A DNA stretch of 64,000 nucleotides from Phycisphaerales bacterium (lineage in GTDB: Bacteria; Planctomycetota; Phycisphaerae; Tepidisphaerales; Tepidisphaeraceae). Position numbers and translations under genes: made by a program. This document shows positions 34,876 through 44,289 of this stretch, piece after piece. The notes beneath the pieces are model-generated. The model was not told where the DNA came from. It did no database searches and saw only the letters and a program-made list of their open reading frames with translations. The stretch is from the NCBI GenBank assembly GCA_020847375.1, contig JADLCB010000005.1, positions 62,001 through 126,000 of the forward strand. The letters are read 5' to 3'. Every line of letters starts with the position of its first letter. Position 1 is the stretch's first letter.

Positions 34876-36594
34876 ATGCGCATCGCTTTTTTAACCCATC
34901 AATGGCCGGGTGCGCGCATGGGCGGGATTGGATCCGCTGTGCGCCAAACAGCTAAAGCGATGGCTGCCGCGGGTCACGACGTACACGTCTTCACCCTCGC
35001 CCTGCCCGATGATGTCCGTGCTGATTTGCCCGCAAATGTGATCATTCATGAATCGCCCAGCCTGGCGCTGCGCGTCAACAACAACACCCTGCCGGCTGAG
35101 TTTGCCGCAACCATCAGCGCCGCCGGAGAAGGCATCTACCGGCTGGCGACGGGATGGCTTTTATGCGCTGATCTGCTGGCCCAGCACGCGCTGATACCAT
35201 TTGATGTGGTTGAAACCCCCGAAGTCGAGGCCCTTGGTCTGCCCCTCATGGTTCAACCTGATTTTTCAGCCGCTGTCATTACCCATTTGCATTGCTGCTC
35301 TGCCATCGCCCACCAAAGCAACAACGTCAACATCACAGAAGATGAACGACTCATCCACGCTCTCGAATTTGCAGCTATTGCGCTGGCAGATGGTCGCTGC
35401 GCCCCCACCGCGCGCGTGGTGGAGAAGACGCGCGATTTCATGGCCGTGGCAAATGATGTGGCGATTATTCCCCATCCGGTCGTTATTTCTGCCGGTAACG
35501 GTTCCACCAGCCATTTCACCGATGCACCGGTGGTTGCACCCAAGCCGATCCTTTTTTTTGGTCGAATCGAATACCTCAAGGGCGTTGACCTCATCGCCAG
35601 GGCGCTGAACCTGTTTTTGCCGGACAATCCCACTGCAACATTTCGATTTGCCGGGCCTGATACCAATACCGCCCCCGGCGGTGGCTCGATGATTCATCAT
35701 CTCAAACAACTGATCGATCCAGCCTTGCTGGCGCGCATCACCTTTACGGGTGAAGTCAACCACCACCAGATTACCCGTGAATTGAACGATTGCGCTTTTT
35801 GTGTATTGCCCAGCCGATGGGAAAATTTCTCCATGGCGTGCTGTCAGGCGATGGCGCAGAAACGGGCGCTAATCGTGGGGGCAGGGACGGGCAGTGTCGA
35901 AGTTATCGGCGATGCCGGTCTGATCGCGGCGGATAACGATCCAGCCGATCTGGCCCGGCACATGCAGCACTTGTTCCGTGACCAATCCTTCCGCGACACG
36001 CTGGCGCAGCGCGGTCATGAGCGGGCACGCCAGCTCTTTTCACCCGCAGGTGTTGCCCAAATGCGGGCTGATTACTACGCCCGTGTCATTCAGTATAAAA
36101 AAACCGCTCATCAACACGACCGGACTGACCGTATCGGACAACTGCCGCCAATTTCACAGGCAGCACTGCTCAGGGCGCTGGTCATGCTCACCGGTACACT
36201 CAGCCAATCGGTTCAGCCTGTCAGTCCTGGCGCTCGTCTGTTAGCCATCATGGAAACATTGCGCCAACCCAACGGGCAACCTGCCCAGATCATGCTGTTC
36301 GGGGCTGGTAAACATACGACCCGCCTGCTGGCGGAAAAATCGCTCTGGGAAAAACGTGGCCACCGGATCGTCGGTATCATTGACGACCATCCGCGTTTTC
36401 AGCAGCACGCCTATTTTCTTGATCTGCCGGTCTACTGCACCACACAGGCGATTCAGCAGGCCAGCCCTGATTCCCCCCCCATCGTCTTGAGCACCGACAC
36501 CTATGAAGACCTGTTCTGGCAGCAGACCAAGCCGCTGCGACATAAGGGCGCTCGCGTCTTCCGTTTGTACTCACAATCGTTTGCAAGCGGGTGA
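34876..36594 (+). CDS. GT4-family glycosyltransferase with extra C-terminal nucleotide-binding-like domain
   Basis: The product is 572 aa. Residues 1-410 or so form a GT-B glycosyltransferase of family 4: RIAFLTHQWPGARMGGIGSAV at the start, IPHPVVI, ILFFGRIEYLKGVDLIARAL, TFTGEVNHHQITRELNDC and PSRWENFSMACCQAMA with the retaining-enzyme glutamates. The last 100 residues form a separate Rossmann-like unit (PAQIMLFGAGKHTTRLLAEK, IVGIIDDHPRF, PIVLSTDTYEDLFW) like those fused to sugar-modifying enzymes. The frame runs from 34513, but homology starts at the ATG at 34876. It probably builds a surface polysaccharide, and it diverges from two methyltransferase genes. Confidence 0.85.
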   Translation: MRIAFLTHQWPGARMGGIGSAVRQTAKAMAAAGHDVHVFTLALPDDVRADLPANVIIHESPSLALRVNNNTLPAEFAATISAAGEGIYRLATGWLLCADLLAQHALIPFDVVETPEVEALGLPLMVQPDFSAAVITHLHCCSAIAHQSNNVNITEDERLIHALEFAAIALADGRCAPTARVVEKTRDFMAVANDVAIIPHPVVISAGNGSTSHFTDAPVVAPKPILFFGRIEYLKGVDLIARALNLFLPDNPTATFRFAGPDTNTAPGGGSMIHHLKQLIDPALLARITFTGEVNHHQITRELNDCAFCVLPSRWENFSMACCQAMAQKRALIVGAGTGSVEVIGDAGLIAADNDPADLARHMQHLFRDQSFRDTLAQRGHERARQLFSPAGVAQMRADYYARVIQYKKTAHQHDRTDRIGQLPPISQAALLRALVMLTGTLSQSVQPVSPGARLLAIMETLRQPNGQPAQIMLFGAGKHTTRLLAEKSLWEKRGHRIVGIIDDHPRFQQHAYFLDLPVYCTTQAIQQASPDSPPIVLSTDTYEDLFWQQTKPLRHKGARVFRLYSQSFASG

Positions 36595-36773
36595 TTTTCA
36601 AAGACCATCAATGGTGCGATTATCTCGCAGCCAGTGAATAAATCATCTATCAACACCAGACGTATCTCCTTTGCAATTACACGCTTGCGATGCCCCGGCG
36701 CCATTCGGATGATCTTGTGTGAATGTGAATGTGCATTGCCCATGCGCATCACCCAGCAAGATTGGTTGACGCT

Positions 36774-39470
36774 ATGTTTCACAATTCATCCTCGTCTTAT
36801 GGCAGGTTTGGACGGCTGGCTATCTGGGGATTGCTATCGTTCCTGTTCCTTGGCGCATTCGCCTGGCAACTGGCAGCGGCTGATCCGCAGGCTGCCAACG
36901 CGGCGACTGTTTCAACGGTTCCTGTACACAAGGGGTTCACCTATTTCAGCTTCCTGTCTGATCCCGTCTTTACCACCACCGAGCGGACTCTTTTGTTTGC
37001 CTGCCTCGGTACTGCGCTGTTGGCGCTGATCTACGCGGGTTTGCTTGTGAAACAGGTGGTTAGCGCCGATCAGGGTACGCCCCGAATGCAACAGATCGCT
37101 GCCGCAGTGCGCGAAGGGGCCAATGCCTATCTGCGTCGTCAGCTCAAAGTGGTCGCGATCTTGATTTTGATTCTGGTGGGCGCGCTGTTTGCCAGTAAAT
37201 ACGCGGGTGGTGGCAATAACGTCCTGCACTTTGCCTTCGGCCGGGCTGGGGCGTTTCTGGTCGGCGCGATATTCAGCGCACTGGTCGGACTGGTGGGGAT
37301 GCGCATGGCGACCACGGGCAACTTGCGCGTGGCGGCTGCGGCGCCAAAGGGTTTTGGCAAGGCACTCATGTTTGGTTATCGATCGGGAACCATCACCGGC
37401 ATGCTGACTGATGGACTGGGCCTGCTGGGGGGAACAACCATCTTCATGATCTATGGCGAACACGCCTATGAAGCCCTGCTGGGATTTGGTTTTGGCGGCA
37501 CGCTGCTGGCGCTTTTCATGCGCGTCGGCGGCGGTATCTACACCAAAGCCGCCGATGTGGGGGCTGATCTGGTCGGTAAAATTGAAAAAGACATTCCCGA
37601 AGACGATCCGCGCAACGCCGCCACCATCGCAGATAACGTGGGTGATAATGTCGGCGACTGCGCCGGTATGGCTGCGGATATCTTTGAAAGCTACGAAGTG
37701 ACGATCGTGGCAGCCATGATTCTGGGCTGGGCGAGTTTCGGTCACAAAGGTGTGATTTTCCCGATTCTGGTGCGCGCCATCGGCGTCATTGGTTCGATCA
37801 TCTCGACGTACAGCGTTCGCGCCGGCGACAAAGGCTCGGTCGCCCAGGCCATGCGGCAGATCAACAAGGGATTTCTCATCGGCTCGACCATCAGCGTGAT
37901 CGGGTTTATTACACTGGGCTTGTTTTACCTGCATTTTGATCAGACCAGCACTTCAGCGGCAGTACTGGGCAACATTCACGCCCTGCCGTGGTGGGCCAAC
38001 TTCGGGCAGATTGGCCTGGATATGCGCCCGGCATGGACCTGCTTCATCGGCATTCTTCTGTGTATCGCCCTCAACCGGGTAACGGAATATTTCACCGGTA
38101 CGGAATACGAACCAACGCGCGGCATCAACAAAAGTACCGAAACCGGACACGGAACCACCATCATCGAAGGTATTGCCGTCGGCTATGAATCAGCCGTCTG
38201 GACCGCTGTTGTGCTGTGTGCTGCCATTTTTGGTTCCGTGCTGATCTATTCCAGCACGATGGACGAGATCAACCCGCTGTTCATCGCCTATGGTGTAGCC
38301 ATGTGCGGCATCGGCATGCTGACTTTGACCGGCAATACCGTGTCAATGGATGTTTTTGGCCCCATTGCTGATAACGCCAACGGCATTGCTGAAATGGGTT
38401 ACGACCTGGACGATGAAATTTTCCAAGGTGACGCGAAAAAGTTGAAGCAAAGCCGTCAGATTCTGGCTGACCTCGACGCCGTGGGTAATACCACCAAGGC
38501 CGTGACCAAGGGTGTGGCGATTGGGTCTGCGGTAATCGCTGCGGTCAGTCTTTTCGCCTCGTTCATCACCGTGATTGGTTCGGGCGGGGGTGGTGAGGAT
38601 CAGGCCCTGCCGCTGGCGGTGTTCAACAGCGTTGCCGGCCTGCTCAATGTCAGTTCGCCAAAACTGCTCATCGGCATGTTGATCGGCGGATCGATTCCCT
38701 TCCTGTTCAGCGGCATGTTGATCCGCGCGGTGGGACGGGCTGCCGGGCTGATCGTGCAGGAATGTCGGGCGCAGTTCCGTGATCAAGCCATCTGGGCTGG
38801 CACGAAGCGACCCGACTACGGGCGCGTGGTTGATATCTGTACCACCGCCGCACAGAAAGAACTGTTAGGCCCGGCGATATTAGCCGTCTTTGCCCCAATT
38901 CTTGTGGGATATTTTCTAGGGCCAATTGGCTTGGCGGGTTTTCTGGCTGGTTCAATCGTGGCCGGTCAGCTTCTAGCCAGTTTCATGTGCAATGCCGGCG
39001 GTGCCTGGGATAACGCAAAAAAAATGGTCGAGGATGAACCGCGCAATCCTGCCGCCAACACCGGCAAGGGTTCGGAAAAACATAAAGCCTCGGTGACGGG
39101 CGACACCGTTGGTGACCCGTTGAAAGATACCGCCGGCCCTGCGGTCAACCCGTTGCTGAAGGTCATGAACATGGTTGCCGTGCTGGCAGTTCCGCTGATG
39201 ATTGTTTACGACCGGAGCGTTGTGGATACCGTCAATAACGCCGCCAGTGCAGCCAATTATGAACTGGCCCGGCCGCTGCGTTATGTCTCATGGGATGCGA
39301 TTCGCCTCATTGTCATTGCTGTGACGCTGGTACTGATCGGCTGGGCGGTCTGGCAATCCAAACGTTCCAACCGTGCTGCCGGAACAAGTCCGGCCAACGC
39401 CGATGCAAACATTGCGCCCCGCTCACCAAGCCAGACCAAAGCCCATAAGCGATCACGACAACTTGTGTAA
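36774..39470 (+). CDS. hppA: Membrane-bound proton-translocating pyrophosphatase, K+-independent type
   Basis: The 898-residue integral membrane enzyme couples pyrophosphate hydrolysis to ion pumping. The substrate site reads DVGADLVGKIEKDIPEDDPRN then ADNVGDNVGDCAGMAADIFE, and a second acidic set is TGDTVGDPLKDTAGPAVNPL. GNTTKAVTKG has lysine at K575 where K+-dependent enzymes have alanine, so a K+-independent H+ pump is expected. It is longer than the usual 650-800 residues. An N-terminal hydrophobic segment (LLSFLFLGAFAWQLAAA) looks like an added helix, and several loops are enlarged. The start at 36774 follows from that hydrophobic head; an upstream GTG at 36729 is possible. Confidence 0.93.
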   Translation: MFHNSSSSYGRFGRLAIWGLLSFLFLGAFAWQLAAADPQAANAATVSTVPVHKGFTYFSFLSDPVFTTTERTLLFACLGTALLALIYAGLLVKQVVSADQGTPRMQQIAAAVREGANAYLRRQLKVVAILILILVGALFASKYAGGGNNVLHFAFGRAGAFLVGAIFSALVGLVGMRMATTGNLRVAAAAPKGFGKALMFGYRSGTITGMLTDGLGLLGGTTIFMIYGEHAYEALLGFGFGGTLLALFMRVGGGIYTKAADVGADLVGKIEKDIPEDDPRNAATIADNVGDNVGDCAGMAADIFESYEVTIVAAMILGWASFGHKGVIFPILVRAIGVIGSIISTYSVRAGDKGSVAQAMRQINKGFLIGSTISVIGFITLGLFYLHFDQTSTSAAVLGNIHALPWWANFGQIGLDMRPAWTCFIGILLCIALNRVTEYFTGTEYEPTRGINKSTETGHGTTIIEGIAVGYESAVWTAVVLCAAIFGSVLIYSSTMDEINPLFIAYGVAMCGIGMLTLTGNTVSMDVFGPIADNANGIAEMGYDLDDEIFQGDAKKLKQSRQILADLDAVGNTTKAVTKGVAIGSAVIAAVSLFASFITVIGSGGGGEDQALPLAVFNSVAGLLNVSSPKLLIGMLIGGSIPFLFSGMLIRAVGRAAGLIVQECRAQFRDQAIWAGTKRPDYGRVVDICTTAAQKELLGPAILAVFAPILVGYFLGPIGLAGFLAGSIVAGQLLASFMCNAGGAWDNAKKMVEDEPRNPAANTGKGSEKHKASVTGDTVGDPLKDTAGPAVNPLLKVMNMVAVLAVPLMIVYDRSVVDTVNNAASAANYELARPLRYVSWDAIRLIVIAVTLVLIGWAVWQSKRSNRAAGTSPANADANIAPRSPSQTKAHKRSRQLV

Positions 39471-39487
39471 TGCGATCTGTCTGTCGG

Positions 39488-39493
39488 TACAAT
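39488..39493 (+). promoter_or_regulatory. -10-like hexamer TACAAT 8 bases before the GT2 start
   Basis: TACAAT is followed by 8 bases and the ATG at 39502. A TTGTGT at 39463-39468 could serve as a -35 with 19-base spacing. No Shine-Dalgarno is present, so a leaderless start is plausible. Confidence 0.45.
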
Positions 39494-39501
39494 GATCGGG
39501 C

Positions 39502-40494
39502 ATGATTTCTGTTGTCGTCCCGATTTTCAATGAGCAGGAAAATCTGCCGGAGTTGCGCCGGCGGTTGACCGACGCCTTGGAATCGACCGGACGGGCTTGG
39601 GAGATTATTTTCATCGATGACGGCAGCCGCGACCGCTCGTTGGAAATCCTGCGGGGATACGCTGCCCAAGACCCACGATTAAATATCCTCAGCCTTTCAC
39701 GCAATTTCGGTCATCAGCCCGCCATTACCGCCGGTATTCATCACTCGCGCGGCGATTGCGTGATCCTGATTGACGGCGATTTGCAGGATCCGCCGGAAAT
39801 CATCCCCCAGCTTGTTGAACGCTGGACACAAGGGTTTCATATCGTTCTGGCCGAGCGCATCAGCCGTCAGGAACGCAAGATGCGCGGATTCGGGTTCCGC
39901 CTGTTTTATCCCCTTTTCCGCCGTCTCAGCGACATGCCCACCCAACCCGATGCCGGTATTTTTGGCCTCATGGATCGGGCTGTCGTCGATGAATTCAATA
40001 AACTGCCGGAACGCAATCGCTATATTCCCGGATTACGCGGCTGGTTGGGTTTTACCCGCACCAGCATTTTTTACGATCGCCAGGCCCGGGCTGCGGGAAA
40101 ACCCAAGCAGACGCTGCGCCGGCTGATCCGCTACGCCATCGATGGGATGTTCAGCTTCAGCTACAAACCGCTGCGCTGGGTAACCTACACGGGATTGATG
40201 GTCAGCGGCATTACGTTTGTGCTGGCGATGTATTATTTCGCCACTTTTTTTCTCTTTCACAAACAATCCGGCAGCGGATTCACCACAATCATCATGTGCG
40301 TGCTGTTTCTGGGGGGTATCCAACTGATCAGTATTGGCATCCTCGGCGAATACATCGGCCGAATTTACGACGAAATCAAACAACGCCCGTTGTATGTCGT
40401 GCAGGAAAAGATCGGCTTTGCCAGCGCAACGCCCTCCCAGCACAGCGCCATCGCGACAACCACGGCGTCAGACACTCTGACCAGTGCTAATTGA
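39502..40494 (+). CDS. GT2-family glycosyltransferase, polyprenyl-phosphate sugar transferase-like
   Basis: The 330-residue protein resembles DPMS/GtrB/ArnC enzymes that move a sugar from a nucleotide to undecaprenyl phosphate. Marks are ISVVVPIFNEQENLPEL, the UDP/GDP-binding IIFIDDGSRD, LIDGDLQDPPEIIPQ, and SRNFGHQPAITAGI. Two C-terminal transmembrane helices (about 232-254 and 268-292: WVTYTGLMVSGITFVLAMYYF; IIMCVLFLGGIQLISIGILG) end with the usual GEYIGRIYDEIKQRPLYVV. It lies 31 bases after the pyrophosphatase gene but seems to have its own promoter. The transferred sugar is unknown. Confidence 0.9.
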   Translation: MISVVVPIFNEQENLPELRRRLTDALESTGRAWEIIFIDDGSRDRSLEILRGYAAQDPRLNILSLSRNFGHQPAITAGIHHSRGDCVILIDGDLQDPPEIIPQLVERWTQGFHIVLAERISRQERKMRGFGFRLFYPLFRRLSDMPTQPDAGIFGLMDRAVVDEFNKLPERNRYIPGLRGWLGFTRTSIFYDRQARAAGKPKQTLRRLIRYAIDGMFSFSYKPLRWVTYTGLMVSGITFVLAMYYFATFFLFHKQSGSGFTTIIMCVLFLGGIQLISIGILGEYIGRIYDEIKQRPLYVVQEKIGFASATPSQHSAIATTTASDTLTSAN

Positions 40495-40519
40495 GCCTTT
40501 TGCTGCTGACCCTGTCCGC

Positions 40520-42211
40520 TTAGTTTTTTGTCAACCGGCGATATTTGATCCGATGCGGCTGATCGGATGCCCCACCGGCGCGGCGTTTGCGATCTTCCTC
40601 ATATTGCGAGAAATTCCCAGCATAAAAGTGAACGTAGCTCTCCCCCTCAAACGCCAGAATATGCGTGGCGATACGATCGAGGAACCAGCGGTCGTGGCTG
40701 ATGATGACCGCGCAGCCGGCAAAATTATCCAGGGCTTCCTCCAAGGCACGGATGGTGTTGACATCCAGATCGTTGGTCGGTTCGTCCAGCAGAATGACAT
40801 TGGCGCCGCTCTTGAGCATGCGCGCCAGATGGATCCGGTTCCTCTCGCCGCCGGAAAGTGTCCCCACCGCCCGCGATTGATCCGTGCCGACAAAACCAAA
40901 GCGGGTGACATACGCCCGGGTGTTTACGGTGACACTGCCCGCCTTGAACGTATCAGCCCCGCCGGCAATGGCGTCATATACGCTTTGCTCCGTGCCCAGC
41001 GCATCGCGCGTCTGTTCGACATAAGCGAGTTTCACACTGGCACCGACGACCAACTGGCCGCTGTCGGGTTGATCATCACCAACAATCATCCGAAACAACG
41101 TCGTTTTTCCCGCACCGTTAGGCCCGATGACGCCAACAATGCCATTGGGTGGCAGGGAAAAATTCATATCCGCCATGAGCAGTTTGTCCCCAAAGCCTTT
41201 ATTCACACCCTTGGCCAGAATCACCTGCTCGCCCAGGCGCGGGCCGGGCGGGATGAAAATCTCCACCTCCTTCTCTTTTTCCTTCTGATCTTCAGTCAGC
41301 ATCTGATCGTAACGTGCCAGTCGCGCCTTATTTTTGGCGATACGGGCAGATGGACTTTTACGCACCCATTCCAACTCGCGCGCCAATGCTTTTTGCCGCG
41401 CGCTGGCCTGTTTTTCCTCCACTTCCAGCCGCTTCTTCTTCTGCTCCAGCCAACTGGTGTAATTACCCTTGAACGGAATCCCTTCGCCGCGATCCAGTTC
41501 CAGAATCCAACCAGCCACATTGTCCAGAAAATAACGGTCATGCGTTACGGCAATGATCGTTCCCTCGTAACGCTTGAGATGCTGCTCCAGCCATTCAATA
41601 CTCTCCGCATCGAGATGATTCGTCGGTTCATCCAGCAGCAGAATATCGGGCTTTTGCAAAAGCAACCGGCATAGCGCCACCCGACGCTTCTCACCACCGG
41701 ACAATGTTTTCACCAGCGCATCATCCGGCGGGCAGCGCAGCGCATCCATCGCCATTTCCAGGGTCTGATCGATCTCCCATCCGCTGACATGATCGATTTT
41801 CTCCTGCACCTGTCCCTGACGTTCCAGCAGCTTGTTCATCTGCTCATCGTCCATGGGATCAGCAAACTTGGCACTGATCTCCTCAAACTCCTTCAATAAT
41901 GCCAGGGTCTGGCTGGCGCCTTGTTCAACACACTGGCGCACCGTTTTATCCGGATCAAGTTGCGGCTCCTGCGCCAGATAGCCCACGGAAAAGCCCGCCG
42001 CCCGGCTGATCTGCCCTTCATAATTCTTATCTTCCTCAGCCAGAATGCGCAGCAGCGAACTTTTGCCCGAACCATTCAATCCGATGACACCGATCTTGGC
42101 CCCGTAAAAATACGAAAGATAAATGTCCTTCAGCACGACTTTCTTGTCGTAACGTTTGGACACACCAATCATGGAATAGATGATCTTGTTTGCTTCGCTG
42201 GTATTGCTCAT
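40520..42211 (-). CDS. ettA: Energy-dependent translational throttle protein, ABC-F ATPase
   Basis: EttA binds the ribosomal E site and gates the first translation steps according to ATP level. The 563-residue soluble protein has two ABC cassettes. The first has Walker A GLNGSGKSS and signature LSGGEKRRV; the second has GPNGAGKTT and LSGGERNRIHL, with LLDEPTNHLD and LLDEPTNDLD Walker B motifs. An arm insertion and the charged linker (about 240-310, rich in Lys and Glu) lie between. The start at 42211 matches EttA homologues (short head, then IIYSMIGVSKRYDKK); the frame opens at 42253. It converges on the GT2 gene. Confidence 0.94.
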   Translation of the reverse strand: MSNTSEANKIIYSMIGVSKRYDKKVVLKDIYLSYFYGAKIGVIGLNGSGKSSLLRILAEEDKNYEGQISRAAGFSVGYLAQEPQLDPDKTVRQCVEQGASQTLALLKEFEEISAKFADPMDDEQMNKLLERQGQVQEKIDHVSGWEIDQTLEMAMDALRCPPDDALVKTLSGGEKRRVALCRLLLQKPDILLLDEPTNHLDAESIEWLEQHLKRYEGTIIAVTHDRYFLDNVAGWILELDRGEGIPFKGNYTSWLEQKKKRLEVEEKQASARQKALARELEWVRKSPSARIAKNKARLARYDQMLTEDQKEKEKEVEIFIPPGPRLGEQVILAKGVNKGFGDKLLMADMNFSLPPNGIVGVIGPNGAGKTTLFRMIVGDDQPDSGQLVVGASVKLAYVEQTRDALGTEQSVYDAIAGGADTFKAGSVTVNTRAYVTRFGFVGTDQSRAVGTLSGGERNRIHLARMLKSGANVILLDEPTNDLDVNTIRALEEALDNFAGCAVIISHDRWFLDRIATHILAFEGESYVHFYAGNFSQYEEDRKRRAGGASDQPHRIKYRRLTKN

Positions 42212-42249
42212 GGTTTGACGCAGCACCATACCCGCAAAAGCCGCCCGCG

Positions 42250-43062
42250 TCACTCCAGATCATAAAGCGAATTATCCGCTGAGATGAAACCCGTACCGGC
42301 GGCGACATTGGTTCCTGTAAAACGCTGGCTGAGCGATTCGGCGTGACCGTCGCAAAACGCGACATTGGTCCTGCCGCGGTGGCGAAACCCCTGCGTGCCG
42401 CCAAAGCGGGGAACGCCATTATCACTGATATAACCGCTGGCGGTGGGAGAGCGCATATACTTGTTGGCGCCGTCTTTATACTGACCATCGCCAAACAACG
42501 CGGTTTCGGATGGGCGACGAACCCTCACCACCCGGGTCGGCGGATCAAATATCCCACTGGCAATCAGCAAGCCGCGCCCGATGTAACTGGTGTTGTAGTT
42601 GTACCCCGTGTAGGGATTATTGAGTGCCATCGCCTTTCCGTAAAACGATGGACACTGCTGAATTTGCAGATCAGCCTGCCCTGCCCAGAGCAGACCCGGT
42701 TCATATTTTGCCTTAAACGGGCTGACACGCTCCGTGATGATCGTGTAATCCCAGTTATAGGCATAGGTGTAATTCGCATCACTGCCGGACATCAGGGCTG
42801 GCGGATAGTAACCCTGGTTTTCGTTGGCGTAGAGGTGGGCTGCAACCGCCATCTGCCGCAAATTGCTCAGGCACTTGAGACTGCTGGCTGATTCGCGGGC
42901 AACCGACAGGGCGGGCAATAAAATTGCGATGAGCAGCGCAATAATCCCGATCACGACCAGCAATTCCACCAGCGTGAAACCATGCCCGGATTGATGGCGG
43001 GATAAGATATCGTTGCGCCTCGTGAATGCCCGTCCGGCAATTCGGTTGGATAAATCGTTCAT
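42250..43062 (-). CDS. Prepilin-type N-terminal methylation protein with H-X9-DG C-terminal motif (pseudopilin-like)
   Basis: The 270-residue protein has a type IV pilin-like leader cleaved after G28: the mature part starts [20 protein letters not shown] with the methylation/assembly glutamate E33. A globular domain follows, containing the H-X9-DG motif H228 to D238-G239 ([10 protein letters not shown]), a hallmark of a large planctomycete and verrucomicrobial pseudopilin group. These are processed by a prepilin peptidase and exposed outside or built into a pseudopilus. GGAGGAGG lies 7 bases before the ATG. It follows the PEP-CTERM gene after 90 bases on the same strand, so the cobalamin riboswitch upstream should control both. 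Its role is unknown. Confidence 0.93.
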   Translation of the reverse strand: MNDLSNRIAGRAFTRRNDILSRHQSGHGFTLVELLVVIGIIALLIAILLPALSVARESASSLKCLSNLRQMAVAAHLYANENQGYYPPALMSGSDANYTYAYNWDYTIITERVSPFKAKYEPGLLWAGQADLQIQQCPSFYGKAMALNNPYTGYNYNTSYIGRGLLIASGIFDPPTRVVRVRRPSETALFGDGQYKDGANKYMRSPTASGYISDNGVPRFGGTQGFRHRGRTNVAFCDGHAESLSQRFTGTNVAAGTGFISADNSLYDLE

Positions 43063-43152
43063 AAAACAACCTCCTCCGGCCAGGCCAGCCGCGCCGCTGG
43101 GTTATTCCAGCGACACGGCCAGCCGGCTGAGTCGGGATGGTTCGGCGCCCCA

Positions 43153-44043
43153 TCAAGCAAGACGGCGACGCTTCAACAGTAGTCCGCTGGCTGCCAGCAG
43201 CAACAGGCCGGTCGGCTCGGGCACGACGTTGACCGCATCGATCATCAGATCGGCTGATTTGGTAAAAGTATCATCCCAGCTCGAAACGCGCGTGTCGTAA
43301 TACGCAGGCTGGCCATTTTCAATCACCAGCCACTGGGGGTCACTGAAACCGATATACTGAATTGAGGCTAATCCCAGATTCGTGGGCACATCAACCCATG
43401 TACCACCGCCCGAACCATCCAACAATTGAACGATCTGGGCATAGCTCTTGCCATTAAAGTCGCTGAGTGTTCCCGTGAACGGTTTGTTGAAATCGCTGTT
43501 CTGCGGAACATCAGGCGCGGTATATGGATCGGTTTGATTGGCATAACCCTGGCTGGGCAAATTGAACAAAATACGCCCCAGATCGATCATCGCATTTGGG
43601 TCACTGCCCACCCAAAGATGTGCGGTTCGTTCAGCGGCATATTCGCTTTGCGTATATGTTGTTGCCGTGGCACCAACAGCGCCGTGGGGATAATCCGTAT
43701 CCAACAACCCCGTCGTCGTGAAAACACCCACCTTGGTGGAGCTGTCCACCGCAATCGGGGTGGCCAGCTTCAGGGTGAGTGATCCATCCAGACCAACCGC
43801 AACCGCTTCGGATTGCAAAAACGGGGGATTGAGTGGTGCCAGCGGGCCGGGCCACACACCGACACCGATGGTGCGATCAGGCTCGCCCAGCGCAGCAGCA
43901 GATGTGCTGTAGGTTGAAACACCATCAGCAAAATTGACCGTGCCTTGGGTAAAAGAATGGACGGAACTGGCGAACTCGCCGCGTGCCACCCCGGTGAATG
44001 CAACGGCTGCAACCGCAGCCCCGATCAGAAAACGACCAGACAT
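43153..44043 (-). CDS. PEP-CTERM sorting domain protein, riboswitch-controlled
   Basis: The 296-residue exported protein has a signal peptide (FLIGAAVAAVAFTGVARG) and a Ser/Thr-rich beta-type body. It ends in a PEP-CTERM tripartite tail: P275-E276-P277, a hydrophobic stretch (TGLLLLAASGLLL) and basic KRRR. Such proteins are cleaved and anchored by an exosortase at the cell surface or released. The body reads like an extracellular beta-sandwich (GSLTLKLATPIAVDSSTKVG; DLMIDAVNV), but no known binding domain is recognised. GAGAGGAG precedes the ATG. A cobalamin riboswitch and an intrinsic terminator lie directly upstream. A possible role in cobalamin binding or in sensing B12 lack is only inference. 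Confidence 0.9.
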   Translation of the reverse strand: MSGRFLIGAAVAAVAFTGVARGEFASSVHSFTQGTVNFADGVSTYSTSAAALGEPDRTIGVGVWPGPLAPLNPPFLQSEAVAVGLDGSLTLKLATPIAVDSSTKVGVFTTTGLLDTDYPHGAVGATATTYTQSEYAAERTAHLWVGSDPNAMIDLGRILFNLPSQGYANQTDPYTAPDVPQNSDFNKPFTGTLSDFNGKSYAQIVQLLDGSGGGTWVDVPTNLGLASIQYIGFSDPQWLVIENGQPAYYDTRVSSWDDTFTKSADLMIDAVNVVPEPTGLLLLAASGLLLKRRRLA

Positions 44044-44076
44044 CGTGACAACTCCTCTCAGCCCTCTCGCGGGACC

Positions 44077-44139
44077 GAAAACGAAAAACCCTCGACTCGC
44101 AAAGCACTAAAACGCCTTCAGTGCATGGTGGGTCAAGGG
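44077..44139 (-). terminator. Intrinsic terminator between riboswitch and PEP-CTERM gene (attenuator)
   Basis: On the minus strand CCCTTGAC (44132-44139) pairs with GTCGAGGG (44089-44096) with one wobble. An inner stem of GCACT (44120-44124) and AGTGC (44104-44108) lies within it. The outer stem is followed at once by TTTTTCGTTTTC. It lies 33 bases before the PEP-CTERM start codon, so readthrough is needed for expression. This is the expected place for a transcription-attenuating riboswitch platform. Confidence 0.8.
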
Positions 44140-44289
44140 CGGAGTTACTCTCACGATATCGGGATGAATCCAGACGATTCGCTGCCCGAAGTTACTCGCC
44201 CGGCCGTCCCATGTGCCCCAGCCATCAAGCTGAATGCACTTCGCGAAGACGAATCGGAAAACAGGCCTGGTCAACATGACCAAACCTCA

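Noticed and set aside
36912..37934. 340-codon antisense frame in the pyrophosphatase gene
   Set aside because: It lies opposite a clearly conserved enzyme and shows only His/Gln/Arg-rich low-complexity sequence.
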